A stretch of DNA of 64,000 nt, from contig JAJFZO010000799.1 of the NCBI GenBank assembly GCA_021397835.1, positions 620,001 through 684,000 of the forward strand, given 5' to 3'. Shown here piece by piece: positions 24,001 through 35,309 of the stretch. Each line of letters opens with the position of its first letter. Positions within the stretch are counted from its first letter, which is position 1. The notes beneath the pieces are model-generated. The model saw nothing but the letters and a program-made list of their open reading frames with translations, was not told the DNA's origin and ran no database searches. Position numbers and translations under genes: made by a program. Origin of the DNA: Moringa oleifera. Taxonomy: Eukaryota > Streptophyta > Magnoliopsida > Brassicales > Moringaceae.

Positions 24001-24345
24001 CACAAAATAGTGGAGTCATTGTAGTTGCAACAACAATGCAAATGTCAAATGTTAAGGACAAGAATCCAATAATTGGACAATTGTCATTTTATGGTGTTAT
24101 CAAGGAAATATGGGAGCTCGATTACCACATGTTTAAAACAACATTATTCAAATTGTGATTGGGTTAAAAATAATGATGGGATTAGAGTAGATTATGTTGG
24201 TCACATATTAGTTGATCTTAAACGACATGACCATAAATATAATTGTTTCATTTTAGCTTCGCAAGCTAAATTGGGTCTTTTATGTCCTAGACCAACTAGA
24301 TCTAAAATGGTCCATTATTTGCTTTACTCTACAAAAAGACTATAA
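21085..24345 (+). pseudogene. TNP2-type CACTA transposase
   Basis: Decayed transposase of the En/Spm superfamily. Domains in order: transposase-associated domain from DKSWMHLNRLPKEFSDGVDE with CPCQLC (21085-21290); TNP2 core (about 21320-22800) with MYEAKKTMNALGLHYEKIH, STDGINP, GPRQLGNDIDVYLAPLIDDL and a KGYYACPICGE zinc-binding stretch; DUF4218-like region (about 22860-23500) with FFFNALCSKV, LRWIYPFERFMK and GCIDECYIVEE; DUF4216-like region (about 23890-24330) with CDWVKNNDGI and ILASQAKLG. Stops and frameshifts occur throughout, for example after RYKR near 21288 and near 21756. The longest open part is 138 codons (21342-21758). The product would act in the nucleus on the element's terminal repeats. 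Confidence 0.93.
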
Positions 24346-24959
24346 ATATAATTAGAGAAATAATGATGTGGACAACATAGAAGAATATGATTTCATTATT
24401 GATGGCATAATTTGAAGTCCATATAAATAATGAAATCAACGAGGATGATGTTAACTATATACGACCCGATTGTGATAGAACTTGGATTGATGAAGCTTAC
24501 AAGTAAAATTTTTAACTTAAGGCAAAAATGTTTGATTGTTTTTTTCTTTTATGACAATATTATGTATTGCAAAAACTAATATCATATAATGAATTATGCT
24601 TTAACTATTTATTTGAATTATATTTTATGTTTTTAGGAATATAGATATGATTAAGAAGTTATCAGATTCGCCTACCAAATCTAAAGAACTAATAAAATTA
24701 TTGAACTAAAAAAAATTGGGGATAAAAATGGTGGTATAGTTCAATTCAAAAGGTGTACCATATGGTGCTGAAGCTAAATCCCTTATGTCTTCTCTTGGAT
24801 TCTTGCACGTACCACGGTCCTATAACTTATAGTGACTGATGAAAGGTTCCTGATCATTTGGAAGGAAAAATGTGGGAATATGTTCATATTTCACACTTTC
24901 ACCATAAATATTTAATTATACTTTTTATTAGCATAGTAACTTATCAAATTTCATTCATA

Positions 24960-27840
24960 CGATGCATTTGAAATTGATCATCGCATGAAAAAGTCTATCT
25001 TATAATTACTTGGCAACAAATTTAGAACATTTAAGAATATCTTGACAACAAAATATATAATGCCTTTTGCCGACAATCTTGATGCTGTTGCGAGACCACC
25101 TTCGATCTATAGTTTTATTTCACAAAATGATTGGGAAAGGTTCGTTAAATCACGACTTTCAAAGGATTTTAAGGTACATTTATGTTGCAATATGTTTTTT
25201 AAACAATAAATATTTCATGTTTCTTCATCAACTGCAATGAAACATTGTAGAAATTGAATGAAGAACAAAAAAAATGACAAAAACATAGTAAATATCCTCA
25301 TCGATTGAGTCGAGGTGGATATGCAACCTTAGAGCACAAATTGGTAATTTTCTCATTCTTATATTCTTTGTGATGATTTTAAGATACATTTTTTCTAATT
25401 TTTAATTTGTTACTCTATCTTTACAGAAAGCAGAACTCAAGGTAGAAAAGGAAATTGGTCGTAGTGAATTATGGAAGCTAGCACGATAAGATAAAAAAGG
25501 ACATTATGCATACAAACGATGCCTATCATTGAAAAAATTGTAAGTTTCCTTTTTATGAATCTTACTAAACATTAGAAATCTTGTCTTTATAAGATTGTTT
25601 GCTGAAGTTTGAAGACAATGAGGCAGTAAGGGAATATTATTCAGGCAATAAGGCAATAGTCTAACCAATTAGAATGCCACTTTTTCTTGGCTTATGAACA
25701 AAGACACCTAAATAGAAACTATTCTGTCTTTTTCTTCCCTGCTTGTTTTCTTGACATACTTAAAGCTAAGTTGCAATATTTTTTGTTTATTGCATACAAG
25801 TCATGAATAATAGCTTATAAAATTAGAAAATTAAGTTTTATGATGAATAATAGCTTATAAAACTAGAAAATTAATTTCTATGTAATTTATACTTGACTCG
25901 GCATGGATTATTATAGGATGAGTTAATGAAGCAGTCAAAAGCTAGTACCATTACATTTTTAGGCAGTAATGATATTTTAAGCAAAGCTCTTGGAATTAAT
26001 GAGCATAGGGGTCGAGTTAGAGGAGTTGGAAAGTTTATCACTCCTTCGGTCTTTTTCTCTATTCCTAATAAGGTAGCATATCTAGAAGCACGCTTGGCTG
26101 AGGTAGAGTAGAAACTGTTGTTATTGACTTAAAGAAGCATAGATACACATTCACATGTTGTGCAACTTGAAGGTTATAGCTCCAATAAGATACAGAAACT
26201 TGATTCACCAATGCTTATGAAGGATTCTTGCGATGTTTTTGATGAAGATTTGAAGATGAAGGTATTTATTTATTTATTTAATGCTGTAGACATTGTTTTT
26301 ACTATTAATTATAATTAATAATGTTATTTTTTTATGAATAGGGTGTTGTATGTAAATTGGCAGTGGATACACTAGAAAATGTTATTGCAATGGGCACTAT
26401 TATTGATGGTTCTTGTGCCAATTTTGTGGTTTTTATTTATCAAATATTTAGTCAAGATGCTTGACTACCTATCAAAAATGAGGATGAATATCTTATACTT
26501 GTTAAAGATGCATTGGGTCATCATGTATGTTGGCCTAAAGACTTGGTTTCTACTCATATTATTAAGGAGGTATGAGATAATTTTAGTTGTGATATATTAT
26601 CTTTTTTTCTTTTTATGTTAAAATTATTTGGCATTTAAAATTTATTATTGTCACATGTTTGGAGACAAAGGAAAAGGAAATTAGTAAAAAAGTAGGATCC
26701 ATTTTTGAGCAAGCTTTGGAGCAGTTCGCAAAAGCAACTTATCCGTTGATGATTAATATGCGAAATGAAGTTAAAGTAAGATTTGATGATGATGTTTTTT
26801 TGCTGTCCATTTTATTGCTATTTTGACTTAAAAGATTGCTTTATCATGATTGATAAAAAAGAACTAGGAGAAACTAGCATTTGTTTATATATCAGGTTAG
26901 GTAGAATTTCAATATCAATTTATTTTAATATATGTGTTTATATGATTTAACTTTTAATTTATTTATTTTTAGATATCTACATGCTAATTTAAAGGATACT
27001 AAAAAGTTAAAACAATTTGGCTTCATCAATCTTATGATTGTCTCATTCCTTGGTAGACTAAACAATGAAAGTAGGTTAAAAGATAGAGCACGACATATTG
27101 CTGAGCGATTAGAAAAAGCACATTCAAGCCAATTTTTTTTCATGCCTTACAATCCAAAGTAAGAAATTTTTATCTTAATTGCTTTACCAAGAGATATCTC
27201 ATTTGGCTATTTATCATCTTTTGTTTTCCTTATTACGAATAAATTTCATTGGAAATTAGTGGTCATTGATATGGCATCATGACTAATGCATCATTTGGAT
27301 TCTTTGGTCATGAAGTAGGACTTGATCTTAAAAAAATTGTGACCATGTGAGTACAAGTTTTACTTTATGTCTTTTTTTTTGTTGGTTTCATTTTAAATTC
27401 TAAATACTACATATTTTCAAATATTTATTGGTTAATGATACAGGGGTTTTCAAATGTTTCATATGAGATTAAATATTACATGACAACGAATTCAACTAAG
27501 TTCATTTTGTTTTTTTGTTGTTAATAATATTGAAAATAATATGTGCTCATGATTATATTTCTGCATCTATAGGCACCGATTCAAAGAGGTGGTATAGAAT
27601 GTGGCTATTTTGTGCTTTGATTTATGAAGAAAATAATTGAAGATCCAAAAAATTCTTTGTGAGAAGGTCATATTATTTATTTTATTTACGTATTAAATGT
27701 TTCATATTTATAAATAATATCAAATTGATTATACTGTCTTCTTTTGTGTTTTAATCTTAAAGTTCAATGGTAAGGATACATATATTAATGAAGAAATTAA
27801 TGAAATGCATGGTGAATGGGCTTTGCATGTACAATAGTTA
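24960..27840 (+). pseudogene. Second CACTA gene: Transposase_24-like and Ulp1-like protease
   Basis: Decayed multi-exon gene downstream of the transposase, on the same strand. A Transposase_24-like part is seen at 25090-26110, with KYPHRLSRGGYATLE, WKLARQDKKGHYAY and GSNDILSKALGINEHRGRVR followed by GVGKF. A middle domain (26345-26570) contains DALGHHVCWPKDLVSTHI. The C-terminal Ulp1/C48-like protease part includes KQFGFINLMIVS and MPYNP (26990-27162), HWKLVVIDM with the catalytic His (27248-27290), and IQRGGIECGYFVL with the Gln and catalytic Cys (27575-27620). It ends with the usual NEMHGEWALHVQ tail (27800-27835). Introns appear between these pieces. Catalytic residues are still readable but stops interrupt the frame. 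Proteases of this kind are often carried by plant CACTA and MULE elements; their role is unknown. Confidence 0.87.
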
Positions 27841-28679
27841 TTGTCATAGCCAGGTATGTAATCCTTGTTGGCTCATTAATGGTTGTGTTTTAATTGTGTG
27901 TTATTTGGCCTGGTTAAATTCAAGTATGATAGACTAATTTTATTCATTGAGCACTCTACCCATTCTATTCATTGAGTCATCTACTAATTTTGTTAAGTTC
28001 CTTATCAATTATATTGAGAATTCTATAAAGGTCATTTTTAAGAAGTTGGTAAAGCAAAGAACAAGTAAAAGTATTTAAGCATGCATATGAAATAAAGATG
28101 TTCATGATCAGTTAATTTTTGCACTTACTGTTGCATTACAAGAAGTTACACTTTTGATATCTTGTTGTAGGGAACTAGAATAGAAAATTGTATATTATGA
28201 TTAATATAAACCTTATGAGTTGTAAGAAGTTATATTTTTGACATCTAAATGCATTCCTAACCTTTATTATGTTTGGTTTTCAAACTTTATTACAATTACT
28301 TATTCATTTTGATATGTAAATTAATTATATGTTAAATAAAGTTGATATATAATGTATCTTTTTTATAATTATTGTAGGAGTGACACATCTAATTCATTAG
28401 GTATTTTTTGATGTAATGGTAGAACAGAACAGTGAATATGACATATTTCGTAATTTAGTTTGTCGATACTTTGTTTATTTTTCATACTTAATATTATTAT
28501 ATTTTGTAAAATGATAATAGTTACAGTTATAAATATATGTAATTTTTTTGTTTGATATTTTTGTGCTGTTTGACTATAATTGTAAGAGTAAATGATAAAT
28601 ATTAATTAATTAACTAAAATTAGAAAAGATTTATGATTAATTAATAAAAAAAGATATAATAAAATATAAATATTTTTTA

Positions 28680-29010
28680 TGAGGATCATAAAAATCGTCA
28701 TAAAAAGTGCATATTCTAAAATCACAAAGATTGTCATTAATAAATAAATGTTTTTAATGATAGTCACAAAGATTATCATGATATTATGAATATATTTTGT
28801 GACGGTTTATTAAGATCCCTCATAAGTTTTTTATCCGTACATACTGTCATTAATATTTTAACTTTTTAATGACGATTGAAAACCGTTAAAAATTTATGAC
28901 GATCTTTTAGACAGTCATAAAGTTTCTATGTCATCACTTATAATGACAGTTTCTTGACCGTCATAAAAACTTTTTATGACGAACATTACACGTCATAAAA
29001 GCTTGTTTTT
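28680..29010. repeat. 3' subterminal palindromes of the 10-kb CACTA
   Basis: Many direct and inverted copies of a short motif (TTTATGACGGT, ACCGTCATAAA and decayed forms) lead up to the right terminus. The left subterminal region has the same motif. Confidence 0.8.
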
Positions 29011-29245
29011 TTATGGTGAATCCATGGGAAATGGTGACATTGTCTAGCTAATCAAAGTAAAGAATGACTACGACCAAGGGTGATTGTGAAGAAAATGAGA
29101 CAACATCCTCTAAAACAGATAGTCTTACCACCTATCTTGCCCTAAATACAATTAGAACATGTGGCTGCAAACATTATGGAGAGACTTTGAGTGCTTTAAG
29201 CACTAGCATTAATGCCATAGAAAAATGTGAGAAACTTTATCGTAA

Positions 29246-29359
29246 AGAAATTCGATGCTTTTTTTTTTTTTTTTTTGCATCTATTGAAAGATAAAGACAA
29301 TAGAAATTCGATGGTTTTCCTTTTTTTTTTTTTTCGTGTCTATGGAAAGATAAAGAAGT
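29246..29359. repeat. 56-bp tandem duplication with poly-T tracts
   Basis: Two units start AGAAATTCGATG and end GAAAGATAAAGA (29246-29301 and 29302-29359). Each contains a long T run, 18 bases in the first and 14 in the second. Confidence 0.85.
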
Positions 29360-29409
29360 CATACTTTATAGGGAGTCAAGCACCTAGAAGAGCCTAATCT
29401 TGATCATGC

Positions 29410-29740
29410 TATCAAAATACTAAAGATATGTTGGTCTAGCCCTAGAAGAAAGGATTTTAGGGTAGCACATGACTGTTATATCATATGGATCTTCAATGAA
29501 TTTCATGAGTCGGATGCAAAAGGCTTCATTTTTTTAGGGCAATGCAGGTAGGAACCACATTTGCCAATACAATGCTAAAGATCTTTGATGGACAAGAATG
29601 CCAATTAGACTTAAAATATGTGACAGTCTTCACCAAAAAGAGAAATGTGCCCATGATTGTAGTAGCTAATCAATTACTCAAATCCCTAAGAAATATAGGA
29701 CCTTTAGAGGGAGGTTTATAAGGTTGAGGTTCTCAAAGAG
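29410..29740 (+). pseudogene. Possible SF3-helicase (Rep-like) fragment
   Basis: Two short stretches in different frames suggest the C-terminal part of a superfamily-3 helicase such as occurs in replication proteins of small circular DNA plasmids or viruses. The first has an acidic Walker-B-like word, IFNEFHESD (about 29493-29519). The second has DGQECQLDLKY followed by a basic stretch and NVPMIVVANQ, where the hydrophobic run ending in Asn resembles SF3 motif C (about 29588-29675). Stops and at least one frameshift separate the parts. No Walker A or endonuclease domain was seen. It may be an old plasmid- or virus-derived insertion carried in the mitochondrial DNA, or a chance resemblance. 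Confidence 0.33.
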
Positions 29741-32376
29741 GCTCAACTAGTAGGGACAGGGTATTCTCCAATAGGCCAAATCTAGTTGAAGAGAAAGTCA
29801 TAGCTACTTTATATAAGTGCTTTTGAAGACAAAGAAACAAAACTAGTATGCCGAAATCATGTTGACGCCAAAGATAAAGCTCTAATACAATAAAAAAGGT
29901 TTTTATTTCTTTTAAATTATTTTCCTAAAAAAAAGAAAAGAAAGGAAAATGAAAAAAACAAAAAAAATTCCCATAAAAAAATCAAAAAAGTCTTATACTT
30001 AATCAAATAAAGAAAAGCATTGAAGAACAGTCAATTAAAGTAAGAAGAGGTCAGAGCCTCTTTAAGAATAAAAAAAACTATGAAAAGTTACTATGATTGC
30101 TTTATTTCATAGACTTGGCAATGGAGTGCCACAACATTTGATCGGAATGAGAGAGCTAAACCATGTAATGATGAAACAACCTAATCCCAAACAAATACTT
30201 ATAGCACCGAAGAGAGGAAGCAAGATGCAAGTAAAGAAAATTCCCATGAATGACAAAATGGTTGGAGGTTGTAGAGATTCAGCCCATGCAGAGGATGTCT
30301 TGAATAAAGTGGATAAACCCACATTTAGACATCAAGGAAAGGAATGGGATACCATAACGAGAAGATCAAAAACCAAGAACCCATTTTGAAAAGTAATAGA
30401 AATAGTACAATTTCGAGAATGGAGGCTAATGAAGAGAAATCAAGTACCTTTGGATCTAACATGGAAAGCAGTTGCAGTGAATAGCCTTCAGATCTTAAGA
30501 AGTAAGATAAAAAATAAAATAAGTAAAAGTTATTCTTAATCAAAGGTATAAGAAAGAGAAAAAAGTTTTTATATAAAAAAGATAGAGACGAAAAAGAGGA
30601 GCCAGGGATAGAAAAGCCAATAAAAAGCATTTATCTTACAAATGGACTATAAAAATTATTAATCCAAAGACAAAATATGCAAGGAAGTCCATCAGAATGA
30701 GATACCGATACAAATATTATCAGGTTAAGCTAATCAGATACTTAAAAGTTAAGGAAACTTAATAGAGAGATGGCATTCTTTTGCGTTTTATTATAAAGCT
30801 CTTATTACTCCAGTCACAGAACTTGAGGGAAAGAGCTCATCAGCATGTAAGTTGATAAAAGGCAAAAGCAAGATGTGAAGGTATGAGTTTGAAATGTCCA
30901 TAAGCTCAAAGCATATAGGGGCAGTAAACCCCTATTAGTGAAGTAAAGCTCCAAGAAAATGAAAGATTAACTCGCGATATGGATTTGACTCGACTAAGAA
31001 AACATATACTTTGAAAGACAAGAGAAAGAAGAGCATTCAATCTACTAATAATGGTATAAAAATAGCAACTATACTAGCATTTGCTCTAACCTAAGCAAGA
31101 TGCATTTTTCAGACAATGATATCCATACTCTCTGTTAGGGCACTTAGATTGTAAAATGAGTATTTCTTTTCGAAAAAAGTTTTGAGTTTTTGCATCTTCT
31201 CTCAATAAGGAATGAACTAAGTTAAGTGAGTGGTCATCAAGCGTATGTTCCCAGAAAGATTGCTAAGCTTGTAGGCACAAGCACGCATGAAAAAAGAGGA
31301 AGCAACTTACTTAAATTTGAAGAAAGGGCAAGAATTAATTCAAAAACTTGTGGATAGAGTAGTTGGTTTAGGATGTCAAATAAGGGATGACCTTCCTTGA
31401 ACTAAAGTGATTGGTAGAAAATTAAAGCAGTATAAATAAATGAGAGAAAAAAGGCAAGTAGATTGGCTTGAAAAAGGGCTAAGGTTACTTTTTATATTGG
31501 TTGAATTCGCCATTAAGTGGAATCAGACCTTCGACTTTGATTACTGCTTGATTACCTTTGTTGCTTGCACTAAGCTTTCTTCACTTTCAGCTTCCCACCA
31601 AATCATAGCAAACCATAAACACAGTAGCCATTTTTTACAGTTGCCTATTGGCTTAGTAGTTGCGAGACTTGTCAAATTTTGCTCTTCCTACTTAATCCTA
31701 CAAGTTAATACTTCTTGCTTTGATGGCTATCATTGTAATAGTTGGAATTGGTTGGTCGCTTACTTGATTGGAAGAACTATTGCTTTTTTCTCTTAGTTTA
31801 ACTGATCTTCTTGCAATGAGCTACTTAAATTTAAAATCCTTAACAAGCATGATTGGCCATTTCCTGATTGAACCAACACAATTACTTCGCTTCCCCACGA
31901 CCTACCCTTCTTGAACAAGCTCTTTTTATCCATTCCTTTCCCTTACTTCCCCACTAAAAAAACCAGATTTAGCAATTGGTGAATTCGTCGCTAAATTAGT
32001 AATCGATTTACATTTGTCACTAAAGATAGCGATAGAATAATATTCGTCACTACTTTAACGACAGATTCTTGTCTGTCGCTAGTTTAAGGACAGATTCTAT
32101 TCTATTGCTATTTTAACAATTGACTAATATCTGTTGCTATTTTAGCGACTAATAAGAATCTGTTGCTACATTCAGAAGCTTCACTACAAATTAATTAGTG
32201 ACTAATAGATATGTTGTTAATATAATTAATTTTTTACAAAAAAATAATTTTAAATATAATTAAACAAAAATAAAATAAACTAAAATTCATAAAACATAAT
32301 AAATACAAGATTACATATTATGTTCTCATAAAATACAATATTCATATAAAAAATTATATCTAATTATTAGGCGATG

Positions 32377-32514
32377 CTAGGGCTTGCTTCCCAAAAGGAT
32401 AGCCTCCATCTTATGGATGTACTTATCCGTATCAACCTCTCTTTGTAAGTGCTTTTGCAATTCAATCTCCAAGCATATGCAATCTCGCTCCTTCATCTTA
32501 CACTCCTCTACAAT
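32377..32514 (-). pseudogene. C-terminal coiled-coil remnant of a CACTA protein
   Basis: On the minus strand a frame of 45 codons ends in TAG. It reads IVEECKMKERDCICLEIEL and then QKHLQREVDTDKYIHKMEAI, rich in Glu, Lys and Leu with coiled-coil spacing. This resembles the C-terminal tail of the second protein of plant En/Spm elements. There is no ATG nearby; further exons upstream (higher coordinates) were not identified. It sets the likely coding direction of this element as minus. Confidence 0.5.
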
Positions 32515-32859
32515 CTCTCATCTAAAGTCCTATGCTCTTCCTCTACACGCTCCTTTATAGAATGAACAAAAAATTACATATATATTGCACATAAATATTA
32601 CATTTCTAAATTGTCTGATTTGGATAATTCAAGAATTATTATTGAACAATTTATTTGGATGCACGTACAAACACGTGACCGATAATAAATGTTTACTAAT
32701 AATTCTCAAATGGTGTATCTAAAGAATATGTGTGAAGTCTAACTTTGCTAATAGTAACACTTTATGATTATCATATAATAGATTAATTTAACTAATTAAC
32801 AATTAATTAAATTTCCTCAACATTAGTAATAATCATTCATATGTAAATATGTAATTAAC

Positions 32860-33450
32860 ATAAACTAAATTTATTTGAAAAAATAAAATTAACAACTTCA
32901 AAATTTAATCAACATATAAGTAAATTAATTTTCATAAAAATCTAATTCATTAAATTATTTATGTCATGAAATTACAATATAATTAAACTATTATCTATGT
33001 AATCAATAACAAATTAATTAATTTTATTAACAAATAAAATTAAGAATTGCAAAATTTAATTAACATTTAACTAATTTAAATATCATAAAAATCTAATTAA
33101 TTTATTTATCTCAAATTATATTTTATTAAACTATTATCTATTTAATTTAATATAAACAAAACTTTTAATTAACTATGAAATTAACAATTATCAAATTTAA
33201 TTAATACTAACTAATTTATATTCCATAAAACTCTAATTAACTTATTTATCTTACATCACAAACTAATTAGATTATTTTCTAAATAATCTAACATAAACTA
33301 AATTTATTAACAGATAAAATTAACAATTATAAAATTTAATAAATACCTAACTAATTTAAATTTCATAAAAATCTAATTCAAACATTTATCTTAAATTATG
33401 ACCAAATTCAATAATTACCTAATGATATACCATAAATTAAATTTATTCAT
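32860..33450. repeat. AT-rich tandem array, period about 140-150 bp
   Basis: Four imperfect units, each with a landmark CATAAAAATCTAATT or close variant at about 32933, 33083, 33223 and 33363, preceded by AAATTTAATTAA-type words. It lies between the coiled-coil remnant and the upstream leader of the minus-strand gene, so possibly in an intron. Confidence 0.8.
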
Positions 33451-33919
33451 TATCAATAATTTCAATAATTAACTTCAAAAATTATCATGTAAAGGGGAAA
33501 AAGAATATGCTTGTTCACAGTGAAGAAAATGGAGAAGCAAATGGTACACACTAAGACGTCAAGCAGTGAGAGAGCGGTAAAGACTTCGACTCTAAGATAG
33601 CAAGATAAATAGGGGAAAAGACAGTGACGCTCGCTGGTGAAACGAAAAATTTAAGAATCGTGTGTATAGATAGATGTAGATACAACAATAAAGTTAGAAA
33701 GGAAATGGAGTGGGCGAAAAGGAAACAGTTTAAGAAGACAGAAGTAGAGACAACAATAGAAATGGGAGGAAAGGAAACGACATTCGCGAAAGGAAAAAAT
33801 TTAGGGTTTTAATTTATAAGCACTTAGTAACGAAAGTAAGTGGTGGTCGCTAGAAGTGAAATCTAGCGATGGAATTGCAATTCGTCTTTGCCTCTATAGT
33901 GAAAGTAAAATCAACCAAA

Positions 33920-35020
33920 GGCAGCAATGCCTTCATGACCATAGTTACCACCTTCGAGGCCATGCATGCGCACTTTCGTGGCAGCCATCGCTGCCACCTT
34001 CGAAGGTCATGGTTGCCGTTGTAGCCATGCGTGAACACTTTGGTGGTAGGCATGGCTGCCTTTGAGGCCATGCATAGATGCTTTGGCAACGACCATGCCT
34101 ACCTTCATAGCCATTCATGAAGGCCTTTGGGGAAGCAATGGCTACTTTTGTAGCCATGCATGGAGGCTTTCATGATAGTCATGGCCGCTTCGCTGTCACA
34201 TCAGCGATCATTGCCACCTCCGAAGGCCATGGCTACTACCATCGAAGGCCATGGCTATTGCCTTCGAGGCCCTGGTTGCCACATTTGAATGGCATGGCTA
34301 CCACCTTTGAAGGCTGTGGCTACCTTTGTGGGTGACCATGGCTGCCTTTTTGCGTGATCGTGGCTACCTTCGTGGATGCCTTTATCTATCTTCATAGGCA
34401 CGGTGGCTGCCACCTTTCGTGACCATGGCAGCTGCCTTCGAAGGCGATGGCTACCTCCATGGCCATGACTGCCTTTTTCGTGGCCATCGTAATCACCTTC
34501 GAAGGTCATGGCCATGGCAACACCTATGCATGGTAACCTTCAAATTAAGGCAGTAAGCTCATGGTTGTCTTGGAAGGCCTGGCGATTAGATTGCTTCTGA
34601 GGCAGTTATTCATGGCTGCTTTTGAAGGTAGCAAGCTGGCCACCAGCTTACTTGAGCCACCAGCTTGCCTCACCCACCGGCGGCCATGCATGGAGCCTTC
34701 GAAGGTAGCAAGTTGGCGGCTAGCTTCCTTTAATTACGACCATGCGTTGCTGCCTTCCAAGGCAACATGATGACAACCAACTTGCTTCTGCAGCTGCCAT
34801 GCATGGCTACCTACGAAGGCAGCAAGCAAGTCACCAGCTTGCTTTTGCGATGGCCATGCATGGCTACCTATGAAGGCAGCAAGCTGGCGGCCATGCATGG
34901 TTGCCTCTGAAGGCAGCCAGCTTGCTGGCTTCAAAGGCAAAAATTAAGTTTGTGGCCATGGCTTCCTCCGAAGGCAGCAAGCTTACAACCTTCGCGACTG
35001 CCCATGGGGTGGTCACTAGG
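33920..35020. repeat. GC-rich palindromic minisatellite inside CACTA
   Basis: About 1.1 kb, strikingly GC-richer than its surroundings, built from variants of GCCATGGCTACC and CTTCGAAGGC. Units of roughly 27-36 bp dominate 34180-34520. Longer units with an added inverted repeat (AGCAAGCTGG and CCAGCTTGC) occupy 34620-34990. Because the core words GCCATGGC, GCATGC and TTCGAA are self-complementary, both strands show long open frames; these are by-products of the repeat, not genes. It lies between the right subterminal repeats and the 5' side of the minus-strand gene. Confidence 0.85.
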
Positions 35021-35309
35021 CGGCATTGCCTACATTATGATCGAAGAGTTATAGTCACTAGATCTTTGATTAGCTACTGATTAAAATTCAATCGCTAATC
35101 TGTTTTTATGTTGATTAAAAATTAAAATAAATGAATTAAAAATAAATTTAGCAACGAAGATAGCCTCTGTCACTAATCTGTCATTGTTTTTTTGTTGTGG
35201 CAAAATTTTTATTTTGTAGTAAATCTGTCATTATTCTATCATTATTTAGCGATTGACAAAATCAATCGCTATATTGTGTCACTATTTTTAAATTTTTTTC
35301 GTAGTGCCC

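Larger units (their letters stand above)
18876..29018 (+). mobile_element. CACTA (En/Spm) element, complete but decayed
   Basis: A 10.1-kb element bounded by CACCACAAGAAAAAC at the left and its imperfect inverted counterpart, TTTTTTTATGGTG, at the right. It is flanked by the 3-bp target duplication AAT (18873-18875 and 29019-29021), with NUMT on both sides. Subterminal regions (18890-19075 and 28680-29010) carry many inverted copies of a motif like TTTATGACGGT. Inside, on the plus strand, are a captured bZIP exon, a TNP2-type transposase gene and a second gene ending in a Ulp1-like protease. Both genes have many stops, so the element is no longer autonomous. Confidence 0.93.
29022..31948. other. 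NUMT block between two CACTA elements
   Basis: AT-rich sequence continuing the NUMT interrupted at 18872. It contains a 56-bp tandem duplication with poly-T (29246-29359) and a possible helicase-like fragment (29410-29740). Open frames at 30093-30389 (98 codons) and 31440-31796 (118 codons) match no family that I recognise, and their composition is like the surrounding noncoding DNA. Confidence 0.5.
31952..35306 (-). mobile_element. Non-autonomous CACTA element, 3.36 kb
   Basis: The left end CACTAAAAAAACC and the right end TTTTTTTCGTAGTG are inverted repeats; both sides carry the 3-bp target duplication CCC (31949-31951 and 35307-35309). Subterminal regions (31970-32200 and 35040-35290) carry direct and inverted copies of a motif like TTTAGCGACAGATT. 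The interior holds a small minus-strand coding remnant, an AT-rich tandem array and a GC-rich minisatellite. No transposase domain was found, so the element would depend on others. Confidence 0.92.

Noticed and set aside
18873..29021. LTR retrotransposon as an alternative for the 10-kb insertion
   Set aside because: No long terminal direct repeats, reverse transcriptase or integrase; the TNP2 domains and CACCA/TGGTG ends fit CACTA.
33850..34940. Several open frames on both strands with His/Ala/Met-rich proteins
   Set aside because: They arise from the strand-symmetric GC-rich minisatellite; none has a consistent frame over the array.
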